Shown one piece after another: positions 23,976 through 33,527 of a stretch of DNA of 64,000 nt. Within the stretch, counting starts at the first letter, position 1. Every line of letters begins with the position of its first letter. The notes under the pieces are model-generated. The model saw nothing but the letters and a program-made list of their open reading frames with translations, did no database searches and was not told the DNA's origin. The position numbers and the translations under genes were made by a program. The stretch is taken from assembly GCA_963785755.1 (NCBI GenBank), contig CAWAXG010000068.1, positions 62,001 through 126,000 of the forward strand, written 5' to 3'. The DNA comes from JACCXG01 sp963785755. Its GTDB lineage: Bacteria; Acidobacteriota; Vicinamibacteria; Vicinamibacterales; 2-12-FULL-66-21.

Positions 23976-24614
23976 TCAACCCTTCTGCTGGAATGTCTTG
24001 ACGATTCTCTCCGCTTCCGGCCGCGCCGAGCGGAGGCGCGTTCGTTCCGCGAGAACGATTGCCCGCAACCGTTCCACGCACGCCTCGAGCTCGTCGTTCA
24101 CGATCACGTAGTCGTACTCGTCGAACGCCGCGACTTCCGCGCGCGCCGTCTCGAGACGGCGCTGCATGGCATCTTCCGGATCCTTGCTGCGTCCTCGCAA
24201 CCGCTGCTCGAGCACCGCGAACGATGGCGGCATGACGAAAACGGCGACGGTGCCCGTGAACCGTGTACGGACCTGCCGAGCGCCCTGTACGTCGATGACG
24301 AGCACGAGGTCCCGGCCCGTGGCGAGGTGACACTCCGCATCGGCCGCAGACGTCCCGTAGAGGTTGCCGAACACGTCCGCCCATTCCAGAAAGGCGTCCG
24401 CCGCAATCATCTCCTCGAAGCGAGAACGGGATACGAAATTATAGTCCACGCCGTCGCTCTCGCCCGGCCGGGCCGCCCGGGACGTGTACGACCGGGACAG
24501 AGCCAGATCCGAAACGACGTGCACGAGACGCTCGACCACCGTGGTCTTGCCGGTGCCCGAGGGCGCCGACACGACGAAGAGAAGACCGCGCCGGGACGGC
24601 CCCTCACTCGACAT
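23976..24614 (-). CDS. gmk: Guanylate kinase
   Basis: Converts GMP and ATP to GDP and ADP. In 212 residues the P-loop SAPSGTGKTTVVERL (about 16-30), the GMP-binding segment SRSYTSRAARPGESDGVDY, EWADVFGNLYGT and LVIDVQGARQVR are all present. The lid and C-terminal RLRGRSKDPEDAMQRRL are normal. ATG 24614 overlaps the end of yicC by 11 bases, consistent with an operon. Confidence 0.96.
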   Translation of the reverse strand: MSSEGPSRRGLLFVVSAPSGTGKTTVVERLVHVVSDLALSRSYTSRAARPGESDGVDYNFVSRSRFEEMIAADAFLEWADVFGNLYGTSAADAECHLATGRDLVLVIDVQGARQVRTRFTGTVAVFVMPPSFAVLEQRLRGRSKDPEDAMQRRLETARAEVAAFDEYDYVIVNDELEACVERLRAIVLAERTRLRSARPEAERIVKTFQQKG

Positions 24615-25503
24615 TCTGCACCTGTTCCCGCATCTTCTCGAGTTCCGCCTTCAGCGTGACGATCAGCTCCGACACCGCCGGTCCCTCGGCCTTCGAGCCG
24701 GTCGTGTTCACTTCCCGGTTCATTTCCTGCAGCAGAAAGTCCAGCTTCCGGCCGCACGGTTCCGGCGAGTCGGTCAGCGCCTGCCAGTGTTCCAGGTGCC
24801 CCCTGAACCGGACCACCTCTTCCGTGATATCGGATCGGCCGACGAACCGCGCAATCTCCTGCGCCACCAGCGTTTCGTCCACCATCGCATCCGCCCGCAG
24901 CTCGCGGACGCGATCGCCGAGCCGGACGCGGAGCGTCTCGAGCGCCTGCTCCGCGCAGGCGGCAACCTTGTCGAACAGCTCCGCCAGCAGCCTCCGCCGC
25001 GCATCGAGCTCGGCGCGCAAGAAGCCGCCTTCGCGGGACCGCATCGCATCCAGATCGTCGAGCGCGGCTCCCAGTGCTTCCTCTACCCGCGATATCAGGC
25101 GAGCCGTCTGCTCGTCATCGCCGCCGCGCTCCTCCACTTTCTCGCGGATGGCCAGCGCCTGCGGAAAGCGCAGGAGGTCGCCGGGTGTCATCGTGCCCTG
25201 GATGTGCCCCTGCTCGCGCGCGCGGTCGAGAGCCGCACCCAACGCCTGCAGAAACGGCTCGTTCAGCTCGACCTCCAGGCCTGGGACCCGGCGCTGTTGA
25301 ACCGTGACCGTCACTTCGACCCGGCCCCGCGCGACACGCTGCTGGACGAGCGACCGGAGCTTCGACTCGACCGGCGCCAGCATCTGCGGCAACCGCAACT
25401 GCAGGTCCAGAAACCGGTGATTCACCGCACGGATGGTGACCCCGATGGTCGCCGCGTCGTCATCACGCGTCAGCGACGAGAAGCCGGTCATGCTCTTGAT
25501 CAT
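24604..25503 (-). CDS. YicC family endoribonuclease-like protein
   Basis: A 299-residue member of the YicC/YloC family, whose E. coli member is linked to RNA degradation and stationary phase. MIKSMTGFSSLTRDDD is the hallmark start and VNHRFLDLQLRLP follows. The C-terminal DUF1732 part has QEIARFVGRSDITEEVVR, LDFLLQEMNREVNT and a final helix. The start ATG 25503 was chosen because it gives the hallmark N-terminus. It directly precedes gmk with overlap. Confidence 0.92.
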   Translation of the reverse strand: MIKSMTGFSSLTRDDDAATIGVTIRAVNHRFLDLQLRLPQMLAPVESKLRSLVQQRVARGRVEVTVTVQQRRVPGLEVELNEPFLQALGAALDRAREQGHIQGTMTPGDLLRFPQALAIREKVEERGGDDEQTARLISRVEEALGAALDDLDAMRSREGGFLRAELDARRRLLAELFDKVAACAEQALETLRVRLGDRVRELRADAMVDETLVAQEIARFVGRSDITEEVVRFRGHLEHWQALTDSPEPCGRKLDFLLQEMNREVNTTGSKAEGPAVSELIVTLKAELEKMREQVQNVE

Positions 25504-25522
25504 GCGTCGTGTGCGTTCCTGC

Positions 25523-27295
25523 CTACTTGACCGGCGCCGGCGCTTCCGGTTCTCGCTCGAATTTCTGCCTCGCGTACAGCTTCCCATAGACGCTGTCCGG
25601 ATTCGCGAGCAGCTCGTCATGGCGTCCGATCTCCGCCACCCGCCCGCGTTCCAGTGCAACCACCACGTCGGCCCGGCGGACCGTCGAGAGCCGATGGGCG
25701 ATGACGAACGCGGTGCGGTTCCGCATCAGATTCGCGAGCGCGTCCTGAACCAGCTGCTCGGACTCGGCGTCCAGCGCGGACGTCGCCTCGTCCAGGATCA
25801 GAATCGGCGAGTTCTTGAGCAGCGCGCGGGCGATCGCGAGGCGCTGCCGCTGCCCGCCCGACAGCTTCTGGCCGCGCTCGCCGATTCGCGTTTCGTAGCC
25901 GTGCGGCTGTTGAAGGATGAACTCGTGCGCGTGAGCCGCGCACGCCGCCGCCTCGATCTCCCGGCTCGAGGCGGCCGGGGATCCGTAGGCGATGTTGAGC
26001 GCGATGGTGTCGTCGAACAGCACCGTTTCCTGAGTGACGATCCCGACCTGCGCCCGAAGCGAACGCAGCGTGACGTCGCGGATGTCGACGTCGTCGATCA
26101 GCACCGCGCCCGAGGTCACGTCGTAGAAGCGCGGAATGAGGTTGACCAGCGTGGTCTTGCCGGCGCCGCTCAGGCCGACGATGGCCACGACCTGCCCGGC
26201 TCCGACACGGAACGAAACGTCGCGCAGAATCGGCGTCGCCGCGTCGTCGTCGTAGGCAAACGCCACGTTTCGGAACTCGACGCTCCGGCGAACGGGCGCC
26301 AGCGCCGCCGCGCCTTCACGCTCCTTGACCTCGGTATGCCGATCGAGGAGGTGAAAGATACGCTCCGAGGCCGCCATCGCCTGCTGGAGGTTCGTGTTGA
26401 CGCGGCTCAGCTTCTTGATCGGCGTGTACATCATGAACGCCGCGAAGATGAACGCAAGGAAGACCCCCTGCGACGTCTCGCCGCCGGAGATGCGCGTGCT
26501 CCCGTACCAGATCAGCGCGACGACCGCGAGGCCACCGAGAAACTCCATCAGCGGCGGCAGCAGCGCGACGGTGCTCGTGATCTTGAGGTTCGTGCGATAC
26601 AGCAGCTCCGCGGCGCTCGCGAACCGGCGGCTCTCGTGCGCCTCGGTGCCGAAGCCCTTGACGATGCGGTGGCCGGTGAACGCCTCGGCCGCGAGGTGCG
26701 AAAGGTGCTCGAGCTGCTCCTGGCTCCTCCGGGTGCTGCGGCGGACCCGCTGGCCGAGCCGTACCAGCGGATAGACCACGATGGGCGCGCCAGTCACGAA
26801 CACCAGGGCGAGGTTGTGATCCCAATAGAACAACAGAGAGGCGTATCCGAAGAGCGCGAGACCCTCGCGCAGGAGATCGCCGGCCGTCTCGGATACCGCC
26901 TGTTGAACCTGGGACACGTCGTTGGTGATTCGCGACATCAGCTGCCCGGTGGAACGGCGGCTGAAGAACGCGGCCGACTGATCGAGGATGTGCTTGAACA
27001 GCTGGTTGCGAAGGTCGCGCACCACGCGCTGACCGATGTCGGTCATCAGGTAAGCCGACAGATACGCGCCGAGCCCTTTGCCCAGATACGCAATCAGCAC
27101 CGCCACCGACCAGAACATCAGATCCTGAGGCAGCGTCGGGGACTGGGTCGGCTGCAGGCCGTCGTCGATGATCGGCTTGATCAGGAATGCCACGCCTGCG
27201 GATGCGACGGCATACAACAGCATCGCCAGGAAGGCGACGGCGAACCGTCCCTTGTAGCGGCTGGTGTAGCCGAGCAGGCGAGGAAGCGGATTCAC
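25523..27295 (-). CDS. MsbA-like ABC exporter (lipid or polysaccharide flippase)
   Basis: A 590-residue half-transporter fusing a six-helix membrane domain (1-310) to an ABC ATPase (335-575). The ATPase shows Walker A VGLSGAGKTTLVNL, Q-loop GIVTQETVLF, signature KLSGGQRQRLAIARALL, Walker B ILILDEATSALD and the H-loop IAHRLSTV. It is of MsbA type (lipid A-core flippase) by layout and operon: a glycosyltransferase, galE and ugd lie upstream, so it may export a glycolipid. The start ATG 27295 overlaps the GT2 stop by 4 bases. Substrate is inferred. Confidence 0.9.
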   Translation of the reverse strand: MNPLPRLLGYTSRYKGRFAVAFLAMLLYAVASAGVAFLIKPIIDDGLQPTQSPTLPQDLMFWSVAVLIAYLGKGLGAYLSAYLMTDIGQRVVRDLRNQLFKHILDQSAAFFSRRSTGQLMSRITNDVSQVQQAVSETAGDLLREGLALFGYASLLFYWDHNLALVFVTGAPIVVYPLVRLGQRVRRSTRRSQEQLEHLSHLAAEAFTGHRIVKGFGTEAHESRRFASAAELLYRTNLKITSTVALLPPLMEFLGGLAVVALIWYGSTRISGGETSQGVFLAFIFAAFMMYTPIKKLSRVNTNLQQAMAASERIFHLLDRHTEVKEREGAAALAPVRRSVEFRNVAFAYDDDAATPILRDVSFRVGAGQVVAIVGLSGAGKTTLVNLIPRFYDVTSGAVLIDDVDIRDVTLRSLRAQVGIVTQETVLFDDTIALNIAYGSPAASSREIEAAACAAHAHEFILQQPHGYETRIGERGQKLSGGQRQRLAIARALLKNSPILILDEATSALDAESEQLVQDALANLMRNRTAFVIAHRLSTVRRADVVVALERGRVAEIGRHDELLANPDSVYGKLYARQKFEREPEAPAPVK

Positions 27296-28002
27296 TCGGT
27301 AAACCGGAACTTGAGCAGAACCCAGAGCGCGACGAATCCATCCAGCCAGGTGATCTTCTTGCCCTCGTCGTAGCCGCGGCCGTCGTAGGTGATCGGCACC
27401 TCGTAGACGCGATAGTGGCGCTTGAAGATCTTCGCCGTCAGCTCGGGCTCGATGCCGAATCCGTTGGCCTCGAGCGTCATCGAGCGAAGCACCTCCGTCC
27501 GCATGACCTTGTAGCAGGTCTCCATGTCGGACAGCATGGTGTTGTAGAGGATGTTGGTGACCAGCGTCAGGAACCGGTTGCCGGCGTAATGGGTGAACAT
27601 GAACACCCGATGCCGGCCGAGGAAGCGCGAGCCGTAGACGACATCGGCGCGTCCTTCGCAGATCAGTTCGATGAGCTGGGGAAACTCCTCCGGCGAGTAC
27701 TCGAGGTCGGCGTCCTGGATGACCACGATATCGCCGGTCACTTCCTGAAAGCCCCGCCGGAGCGCCGCTCCCTTGCCGCCGTTCTGGGTCTGGAAGAACA
27801 GCTTGAACTTCAGCTCCTCGGCAAGCTTCGACAGGATGTCCCGCGTGCCGTCTTTCGAGCCGTCGTCGACGACGATGAGCTCGGTTCTAATCGGGACGGC
27901 CAGCACGCGCCGGATGATCTCTTCGATTGTCGTGCGCTCGTTGTAGCAGGGCATCACGACCGACAGCAGCGGATCGGTCAACTGGCCGCGCAACCGTGAC
28001 AT
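27292..28002 (-). CDS. Glycosyltransferase family 2 (dolichyl/polyprenyl-phosphate mannose synthase-like)
   Basis: A 236-residue cytosolic GT2 enzyme. The GT-A fold is shown by LSVVMPCYNERTTIEEIIRR, LIVVDDGSKDGTRDIL, GGKGAALRRGFQEVTGD and the DxD-like IVIQDADLEYSPEEFP. The Arg-rich end lacks the multi-helix membrane tail found in GtrB-like members. It likely moves a sugar from an NDP-sugar onto polyprenyl phosphate, feeding the ABC exporter or the polysaccharide locus. ATG 28000-28002 starts directly after the galE TAG, so translation is coupled. Confidence 0.9.
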   Translation of the reverse strand: MSRLRGQLTDPLLSVVMPCYNERTTIEEIIRRVLAVPIRTELIVVDDGSKDGTRDILSKLAEELKFKLFFQTQNGGKGAALRRGFQEVTGDIVVIQDADLEYSPEEFPQLIELICEGRADVVYGSRFLGRHRVFMFTHYAGNRFLTLVTNILYNTMLSDMETCYKVMRTEVLRSMTLEANGFGIEPELTAKIFKRHYRVYEVPITYDGRGYDEGKKITWLDGFVALWVLLKFRFTE

Positions 28003-29016
28003 CTACGCATTCACCTTTGCTGAGTAGCCTTCGGGATGGCGCTCACGCCAGCGCCACGCCGTTTCGACGATCGTGTCGAGATCCTCGTACCGCGGCGACC
28101 ATCCGAGCTCGCGCCGGATGCGTTCGCTCGACGCGAACAGGATGGCCGGGTCTCCTTCACGCCTCGGACCAGCCGTGTACGGCACCTTCCCCCCGTCACC
28201 CGTTCCACCGAATCGAGGATCGCGCGAACGGACGTCGGCCGGCCGTTGCCCAGGTTGTACACCGTCGTGGCCGCGCCAGCCCGGAGCCCGTTCAATGCCG
28301 CCAGGTGGGCCGCCGCCAGATCGGTGACGTGCACGTAGTCCCGCAGGCACGTGCCGTCCGGCGTGGCGTAATCTTCTCCGAAGACCTCGAAGCTGTCACG
28401 GCCGAGTGCGGCATCGATCGCTCGCGGGATGACGTGCCCTTCGGGAGTGTGATCCTCGCCGAGCACGCCGTCCGGATCCGCCCCGGCAGCATTGAAATAG
28501 CGCAACGATATCGAATGGAGGCCGTAGGCCCTCGCATAGTGCGCGAGCGCACGCTCGACGGCCAGTTTGGTGTCGCCGTACGGATTGATGGGAGTGGTCG
28601 GATGGTCTTCCGTGATGGGAGTGGCCAGCGCGATTCCCGAAAACGGCCGCGGTCGACGAAAACACCAGGTGCTTCGCCCCGCCGGCGAGCATCGCATCCA
28701 GCACCGACAACGAGCCCTGGACATTGTTCCGGTAGTAGGCGGCAGGATTCCGGACCGATTCGCCGACCGACAGAGACGCGGCGAAGTGCATGACCGCATC
28801 GACGCCATGGGCGCGAATCGTGTCCAGGAGGCGCTTGGTATCCAGCACATCTCCTTCGACGACCCGCGCATCGGCGCCGCCGGCACGCTGCGCGGCTTCG
28901 CGATGCCCGGCCGAGAGGTTGTCGTAAACCACAACCGGGTGGCCGGCCTCGACCAGGGCCTTTACTGCGTGACTGCCGATGTAGCCTGCGCCACCGGTGA
29001 CCAGGACAGCGCTCAC
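28003..29016 (-). CDS. galE: UDP-glucose 4-epimerase (two compensating frameshifts)
   Basis: Interconverts UDP-glucose and UDP-galactose. Three frame segments join into a normal 337-residue GalE. The first is VLVTGGAGYIGSHAVKAL to VFSSTAAVFGN. The second runs from LATPITEDHPTTPINPYGDT to LDSVERVTGG (it contains YNLGNGRPTSV). The third is KVPYTAGPRREGDPA to the end. One extra base sits within 28629-28632, and one C is missing in the C-run 28189-28194. The catalytic YxxxK is replaced by YGDTK in the expected place. The start GTG 29016 overlaps the ugd stop (GTGA). The two lesions cancel, so the ends are in one frame. Confidence 0.85.
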
Positions 29017-30311
29017 GGCCGCCCCATCGAGTAATACGTGAACCCGTGCGAGCGGATCTGATCGGGATTGTAGATGTTGCGTCCGTCGAAGATGATGGGG
29101 CCGCGCATGAGCTTTCGCATACGCGCGTGATCGGGTTCGCGGAATTCGTTCCACTCGGTCACGATCACGAGGGCATCGGCGCCAGTCAGCGCGGCATAGC
29201 TGTTGTTCGCGAAGGTGATGTCGGAGCCGAAGATCGTCTTTGCGACTTTCATGGCTTCGGGATCGTAGGCCTGCACGGTCGCCCCGGCGGCCAGCAGTCC
29301 TTTGATGAGCGGCACCGACGGAGCTTCGCGCATGTCATCGGTGCGCGGCTTGAACGCGAGCCCCCACACGGCGATCCGCTTCCCCTTCAGCGATCCGAAA
29401 TGCGTCTTCAACTTCTCGAGGAGCCGCAGTTTCTGCCGGTCGTTGACCGATTCGACGGCCTGCAGAATCTTGAAGTCATAGCTCCTGGTGGCCGCGAACT
29501 GCAGCATCGCCTTCACGTCCTTGGGAAAGCAGCTGCCGCCGTAGCCGACGCCCGGGAATAGGAACGACGGACCGATCCGGCGATCGGAGGCCACCGCACG
29601 GCGGACCTGATCGACGTTGGCGCCAACCGCTTCGCAGACATTCGCGACTTCGTTCATGAACGAGATCCGGGTCGCCAGCATGGCGTTCGCGGCGTACTTG
29701 CACAGCTCCGCGCTGGCGCAGTCCATCAGCATGATTGGCGCGCCGGTCCGTGTGAATGGGGAATAGAGCTCCTGCATCAGCTCCGCCGCCCGGGGATCCT
29801 CGGCGCCGATCACCACGCGATCCGGCTTCATGAAATCGTCGATGGCGGCGCCCTGCTTCAGGAACTCGGGGTTGCTGACGACACTGAAGGGGTGCGTTGT
29901 CTCGCGGCGGACGACTTCCCGCACCTTGGCGGCCGTGCCGACAGGGACCGTGCTCTTGTTGACGATGACCTTGTAGCCATTCATCGCCCGGGCCAGGTCG
30001 CGAGCCACTCCCATGACGTGCTGCAAATCGGCGGAACCGTCCTCGCCGGTCGGGGTTCCCACGGCGATGAAAATGATCTGGGAGCTGCGGACGCCGCGAT
30101 CGAGGGCGGTCGTGAAGGTGAGGCGCTTTTCGGCGGTGTTACGGCGGACCAGCTCCTCGAGTCCCGGCTCGTAAATCGGAATCTTGCCGCGCTGCAGCGC
30201 GCGGACCTTGGCTGGCTCCTTGTCCACGCAGATGACCGTGTTGCCGTTCTCCGCCAGGCAGGCCCCTGCCACGAGCCCGACATATCCGCTTCCCACCACC
30301 GCGATTTTCAT
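29013..30311 (-). CDS. ugd: UDP-glucose 6-dehydrogenase
   Basis: Oxidises UDP-glucose to UDP-glucuronate with NAD. In 432 residues: Rossmann start MKIAVVGSGYVGLVAGACLA, the central helix with NEVANVCEAVGANVDQVRR, the catalytic Cys in GGSCFPKDVKAM (about residue 258) and the C-terminal NAD/UDP-sugar domain with LAFKPRTDDMREAPS. First gene of the minus-strand series galE-GT2-ABC exporter. It divides the locus from the plus-strand glycosyltransferases and could provide UDP-glucuronate for the UXS-like enzyme at 37511. Confidence 0.96.
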   Translation of the reverse strand: MKIAVVGSGYVGLVAGACLAENGNTVICVDKEPAKVRALQRGKIPIYEPGLEELVRRNTAEKRLTFTTALDRGVRSSQIIFIAVGTPTGEDGSADLQHVMGVARDLARAMNGYKVIVNKSTVPVGTAAKVREVVRRETTHPFSVVSNPEFLKQGAAIDDFMKPDRVVIGAEDPRAAELMQELYSPFTRTGAPIMLMDCASAELCKYAANAMLATRISFMNEVANVCEAVGANVDQVRRAVASDRRIGPSFLFPGVGYGGSCFPKDVKAMLQFAATRSYDFKILQAVESVNDRQKLRLLEKLKTHFGSLKGKRIAVWGLAFKPRTDDMREAPSVPLIKGLLAAGATVQAYDPEAMKVAKTIFGSDITFANNSYAALTGADALVIVTEWNEFREPDHARMRKLMRGPIIFDGRNIYNPDQIRSHGFTYYSMGRP

Positions 30312-30343
30312 TCGTGCCGTCTCTCCCCAGTGTGCAAATCCTT

Positions 30344-30374
30344 AAAACTAGCACAGCAGCAAAAACATAGTCAA
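30344..30374 (-). promoter_or_regulatory. Weak candidate promoter upstream of ugd
   Basis: On the minus strand TTGACT (complement of 30369-30374) and TAGTTT (complement of 30344-30349) are separated by 19 bases, two more than optimal. It lies 33 bases before the ugd start in the AT-richest stretch of the divergent region. The spacing makes it uncertain. Confidence 0.3.
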
Positions 30375-30443
30375 GCTATTGAAGAGCAAGGAGTTGCCGT
30401 CGTCCCGCGGAGCTCAGGACCACTGTGGTACGATGCCCGCCGC

Positions 30444-31562
30444 GTGCGGATCCTGCTCGATTATCGGCCCGCTCTCAGGGAGCGCACCGGCGTCGGCCAG
30501 TACGTGCACGAAATCGCGACCGCGCTGCAGCCCCTGCTGTCCGCGGAGGACTCGCTCGTCCTCTTCTCCAGCTCCTGGAAGGATCGGCTCGGGACCAATT
30601 CGGTGAGCGGCGCCGTCCAGGTCGACGCGCGAATCCCCGTCAGGACGTTGAACTTCGCCTGGCACCGGTTCGAGTGGCCGCCGGTTGACCTGATCGCCGG
30701 TCCGGTGGACGTCGCGCACTCCTTCCATCCGCTGATGATGCCCGCCCGGGGTGCGGCCAGGGTAATCACCATCCACGACCTCGACTTCCTGGACCACCCC
30801 GACCGGACGCGGGCTGAAATCCGGCGTGACTATGGCCGGCTCGCGGCGATCCACTCGGCGCGCGCCAATCTCGTCGTCGTGAATTCCCACTACACCGCTG
30901 GCAGCGTCGAAGCTCGTCTGGGCGTTGCCCGAGATCGGCTGGTCGTCTGCAGGCCGGGCGCGCCGGCCACGTGGGTTCCGCGTGACCCGCCCAACGTCAC
31001 CGGGCCCCTGCTGTTCGTGGGCACGATTGAGCCGCGAAAGAACCTGCCGGTGCTCTTCTCGGCGTTCGAACGACTGGTCCAGGTGAGACCCGGCACCCCG
31101 CCGCTCATTCTCGCCGGCAAGACCGTCGAGCAATCGAAGGCGATCCTCGACATCATCGGCACACGCCCCACGCTGGCCGCCAATGTTCGATACCTGGGAT
31201 ACGTCAGCGACGAGGAGCGGATCAGTCTCTACCGCGAAGCTTCCATGCTCATCCTGCCTTCGCTCGAGGAAGGATTCGGCATGACCGCACTCGAGGCGAT
31301 GCACATGGGCCTCCCGGTCGTGGCATCGAACCGCGGCGCACTCCCCGAGGTGCTGGGCAATGCCGGCACCCTCGTCGACCCATCGAACCCCGAAGCGCTG
31401 GCGGCAGCGATCGCCGAGCTGCTCGACAATCCCGCCATGCGAGGAGCGCGCGCGGAGACGGGACGCGTTCGCGCGAGCCAGTTCACGTGGGCTTCGAGCG
31501 CGGGTCACCTGCTCGAGGGCTACCGACGGGTCCTGTCGCGGCGGACCGAGGTGGCGTGCTGA
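30444..31562 (+). CDS. Glycosyltransferase family 4 (GT1-superfamily)
   Basis: A 372-residue GT-B enzyme. The N-terminal half begins VRILLDYRPALRERTGVGQY and has VITIHDLDFLDHPD. The C-terminal half has LLFVGTIEPRKNLPVLFSAF, VRYLGYVSDEERISLY and the nucleotide-sugar-binding LPSLEEGFGMTALEAMHMGLPVV with the E-x7-E pattern. The start is GTG 30444, matching the neighbours that also start just before (V/L)RI. The frame is open far upstream but without homology-like sequence. First gene of the plus-strand polysaccharide cluster. Donor and acceptor unknown. Confidence 0.88.
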   Translation: MRILLDYRPALRERTGVGQYVHEIATALQPLLSAEDSLVLFSSSWKDRLGTNSVSGAVQVDARIPVRTLNFAWHRFEWPPVDLIAGPVDVAHSFHPLMMPARGAARVITIHDLDFLDHPDRTRAEIRRDYGRLAAIHSARANLVVVNSHYTAGSVEARLGVARDRLVVCRPGAPATWVPRDPPNVTGPLLFVGTIEPRKNLPVLFSAFERLVQVRPGTPPLILAGKTVEQSKAILDIIGTRPTLAANVRYLGYVSDEERISLYREASMLILPSLEEGFGMTALEAMHMGLPVVASNRGALPEVLGNAGTLVDPSNPEALAAAIAELLDNPAMRGARAETGRVRASQFTWASSAGHLLEGYRRVLSRRTEVAC

Positions 31563-32644
31563 GAATCGGGGTCGATGCGCGTGAGGTCCTCGGCGATGCG
31601 ACAGGTGTCGGCCGGTATCTCGGCGAACTGCTGCGCCGCTGGACTGCGCGATCGGATGCGGCCACCCGCCGCTTCGTGCTCTACAGCCCTGAACCGATCC
31701 CGCTCGCCCTTCCCGCGACCGCCGTCGAGCATCGGATAATCACCGGCGGCCGCGGCACCTGGTGGGAACAGACGGCGCTCCGGCGAGCCGTCCGACGCGA
31801 TCCGCTCGATGTCTTCTTCGCGCCGGCGTACACCGCGCCTCTGGGCCTGAGCGTTCCGCTTGCCGTCACCATTCACGACGTGTCGTTTCACGCGCATCCG
31901 GAATGGTTCCGTTTTCGCGAAGGGCTGCGGCGGCGCTGGCTGACGTCGCGCGCGGCCTCGACCGCGGCGACCATCTTCACGGACTCGCTGTTCTCGCGGG
32001 ACGAGATCGAGGCTCACCTGCGCGTCCCCCGTTCGCGCATCCAGGTCATTCCACCGGGGCTCAGCCCGCGCCACCTGCAGGCTCCAGCGGCAGCGCGGCG
32101 CGAGCGCCTCGTGCTGTTCGTGGGTTCGATCTTCAACCGGCGGCGGGTACCGCAGCTGATCGAGGCATTCGCACGGGCGACGGCGAACATGAGCGATGCG
32201 CGGCTGGTCATCGTTGGCGACAACCGGACCTGGCCGCCGCAGGATCTCGCCGCGGTGATCGAGCGGCACGGCGCGGCGGGCCGTGTGGATCTCCTCAACT
32301 ATGTAGACGACGGGCAGCTGGCATCGCTGTACTCGCGGGCCGCGGTGTTCGCGTTCCTCTCGGAGTACGAGGGATTCGGGTTGACGCCGCTCGAGGCTCT
32401 CGCCGCCGGCGTCCCGATTGTCGTCCTGGATACGCCGGTGGCGCGGGAGGTGTACGGACCAGCGGCCCAGTACGTCGCGGCAGCCGACATGGACGGAACG
32501 GCGCAGGCGCTGCGTTCGCATCTGAGCAGTCCGGACGAGGCCGCTTCCAGGATGGCCGAGGCCCGAGCGGTGCTGGCACGGTTCTCGTGGGAACACGCCG
32601 CGGAAAAGACCTTGAGCGAGCTCGAGCGGATCGCACGGCGATGA
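31556..32644 (+). CDS. Glycosyltransferase family 4
   Basis: A 362-residue GT-B glycosyltransferase, a paralogue-like relative of the gene before it. The start VLRIGVDAREVLGDATGVGR is the typical N-terminus. AVTIHDVSFHAHPEWF, LVLFVGSIFNRRRVPQLIEA and LSEYEGFGLTPLEALAAGVP mark the active site. The start is GTG 31556, overlapping the previous stop by 7 bases, and its own stop overlaps the next ATG. So three genes are translationally coupled. Confidence 0.88.
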   Translation: MLRIGVDAREVLGDATGVGRYLGELLRRWTARSDAATRRFVLYSPEPIPLALPATAVEHRIITGGRGTWWEQTALRRAVRRDPLDVFFAPAYTAPLGLSVPLAVTIHDVSFHAHPEWFRFREGLRRRWLTSRAASTAATIFTDSLFSRDEIEAHLRVPRSRIQVIPPGLSPRHLQAPAAARRERLVLFVGSIFNRRRVPQLIEAFARATANMSDARLVIVGDNRTWPPQDLAAVIERHGAAGRVDLLNYVDDGQLASLYSRAAVFAFLSEYEGFGLTPLEALAAGVPIVVLDTPVAREVYGPAAQYVAAADMDGTAQALRSHLSSPDEAASRMAEARAVLARFSWEHAAEKTLSELERIARR

Positions 32645-33468
32645 CGGCACCCCAGCTGTCGATTGTCATCGTGAGCTTCAACACCCGGGACGATCTCGAG
32701 CGCTGCCTCGAGTCGCTCACCACCAACCCTCCCGCCGTTCCCCACGACATCGTCGTGGTCGACAACGCGTCGCGCGACGGGAGCCCTGACGCCGTCAGAG
32801 CGCGCTGGCCGGCGATCCAGGTCCTCGTGCAGTCGCGCAACCTCGGATTCGCGGCCGCGAACAACATCGGCATTCGAGCCACCACTGGCGAGCTCGTGCT
32901 GCTGCTGAACAGCGACACGCTCGTCCGGCGGGGCGCGCTGGATACGCTGGTCGCGAGGCTGCGGGAACGGACGGAAGCGGGCGTCGCCGGACCGAGACTC
33001 GTCGACGCGGCCGGCCGGGTCGAGCTCTCGTTCGGCCCGATGATCTCTCCGGTCGCCGAACTGCGCCAGAAGCTCGTGATGCTGCTGCATCAGCGCCGCT
33101 TCGGTCCGGTCTCGAAGCGGGTCGAACGCGCCACCAGCACGGAACGGTTCGTCGACTGGGTGAGCGGCGCGGCGCTGCTGGTGCACCGCCGCGACGCGGA
33201 AGCGGTTGGCCTGCTCGACGAACGATATTTTCTCTACACCGAGGACGTCGATTTCTGCGCGGCGATCCGCGCGCGCGGCCGGCGCGTGCTGTTCACGCCA
33301 GCCGCGACCATTACGCACCTCCGCGGCCGATCGCGCGCCACCGCGGCCGCGCCCATGAATGTGGCGTATCGGCGCAGCCAGATCACCTTCTACGAGAAGC
33401 ATCACCCGAGGTGGGCGAAATGGCTGCGCCGCTACCTGCGGGCTAAAGGACAACTGCCGCCGGACTGA
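32641..33468 (+). CDS. Glycosyltransferase family 2 (rhamnosyltransferase-like)
   Basis: A 275-residue GT-A enzyme of the WbbL-like group. LSIVIVSFNTRDDLERCLES, IVVVDNASRDGSPDAV, NLGFAAANNIGIR and VLLLNSDT (the DxD-like motif) are followed by SGAALLVHRRDAEAVGLLDE and FLYTEDVDFCAAIRARGRRV, the family acceptor signature. WbbL relatives transfer rhamnose, which is an inference only. ATG 32641 overlaps the preceding TGA as ATGA. Confidence 0.88.
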   Translation: MTAPQLSIVIVSFNTRDDLERCLESLTTNPPAVPHDIVVVDNASRDGSPDAVRARWPAIQVLVQSRNLGFAAANNIGIRATTGELVLLLNSDTLVRRGALDTLVARLRERTEAGVAGPRLVDAAGRVELSFGPMISPVAELRQKLVMLLHQRRFGPVSKRVERATSTERFVDWVSGAALLVHRRDAEAVGLLDERYFLYTEDVDFCAAIRARGRRVLFTPAATITHLRGRSRATAAAPMNVAYRRSQITFYEKHHPRWAKWLRRYLRAKGQLPPD

Positions 33469-33527
33469 GCCGATCCCGGCGCGCAGCCACCGGAAGCCGT
33501 GCGGTTCATACGATAAGATTCGTCGAA

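Noticed and set aside
25433..27373. 646-codon open frame antisense to the ABC exporter
   Set aside because: Shadow of the exporter gene, which has all ABC motifs.
29892..30443. Upstream extension of the first glycosyltransferase into the ugd gene
   Set aside because: The frame is open but encodes antisense of ugd; GTG 30444 gives the normal GT4 N-terminus.
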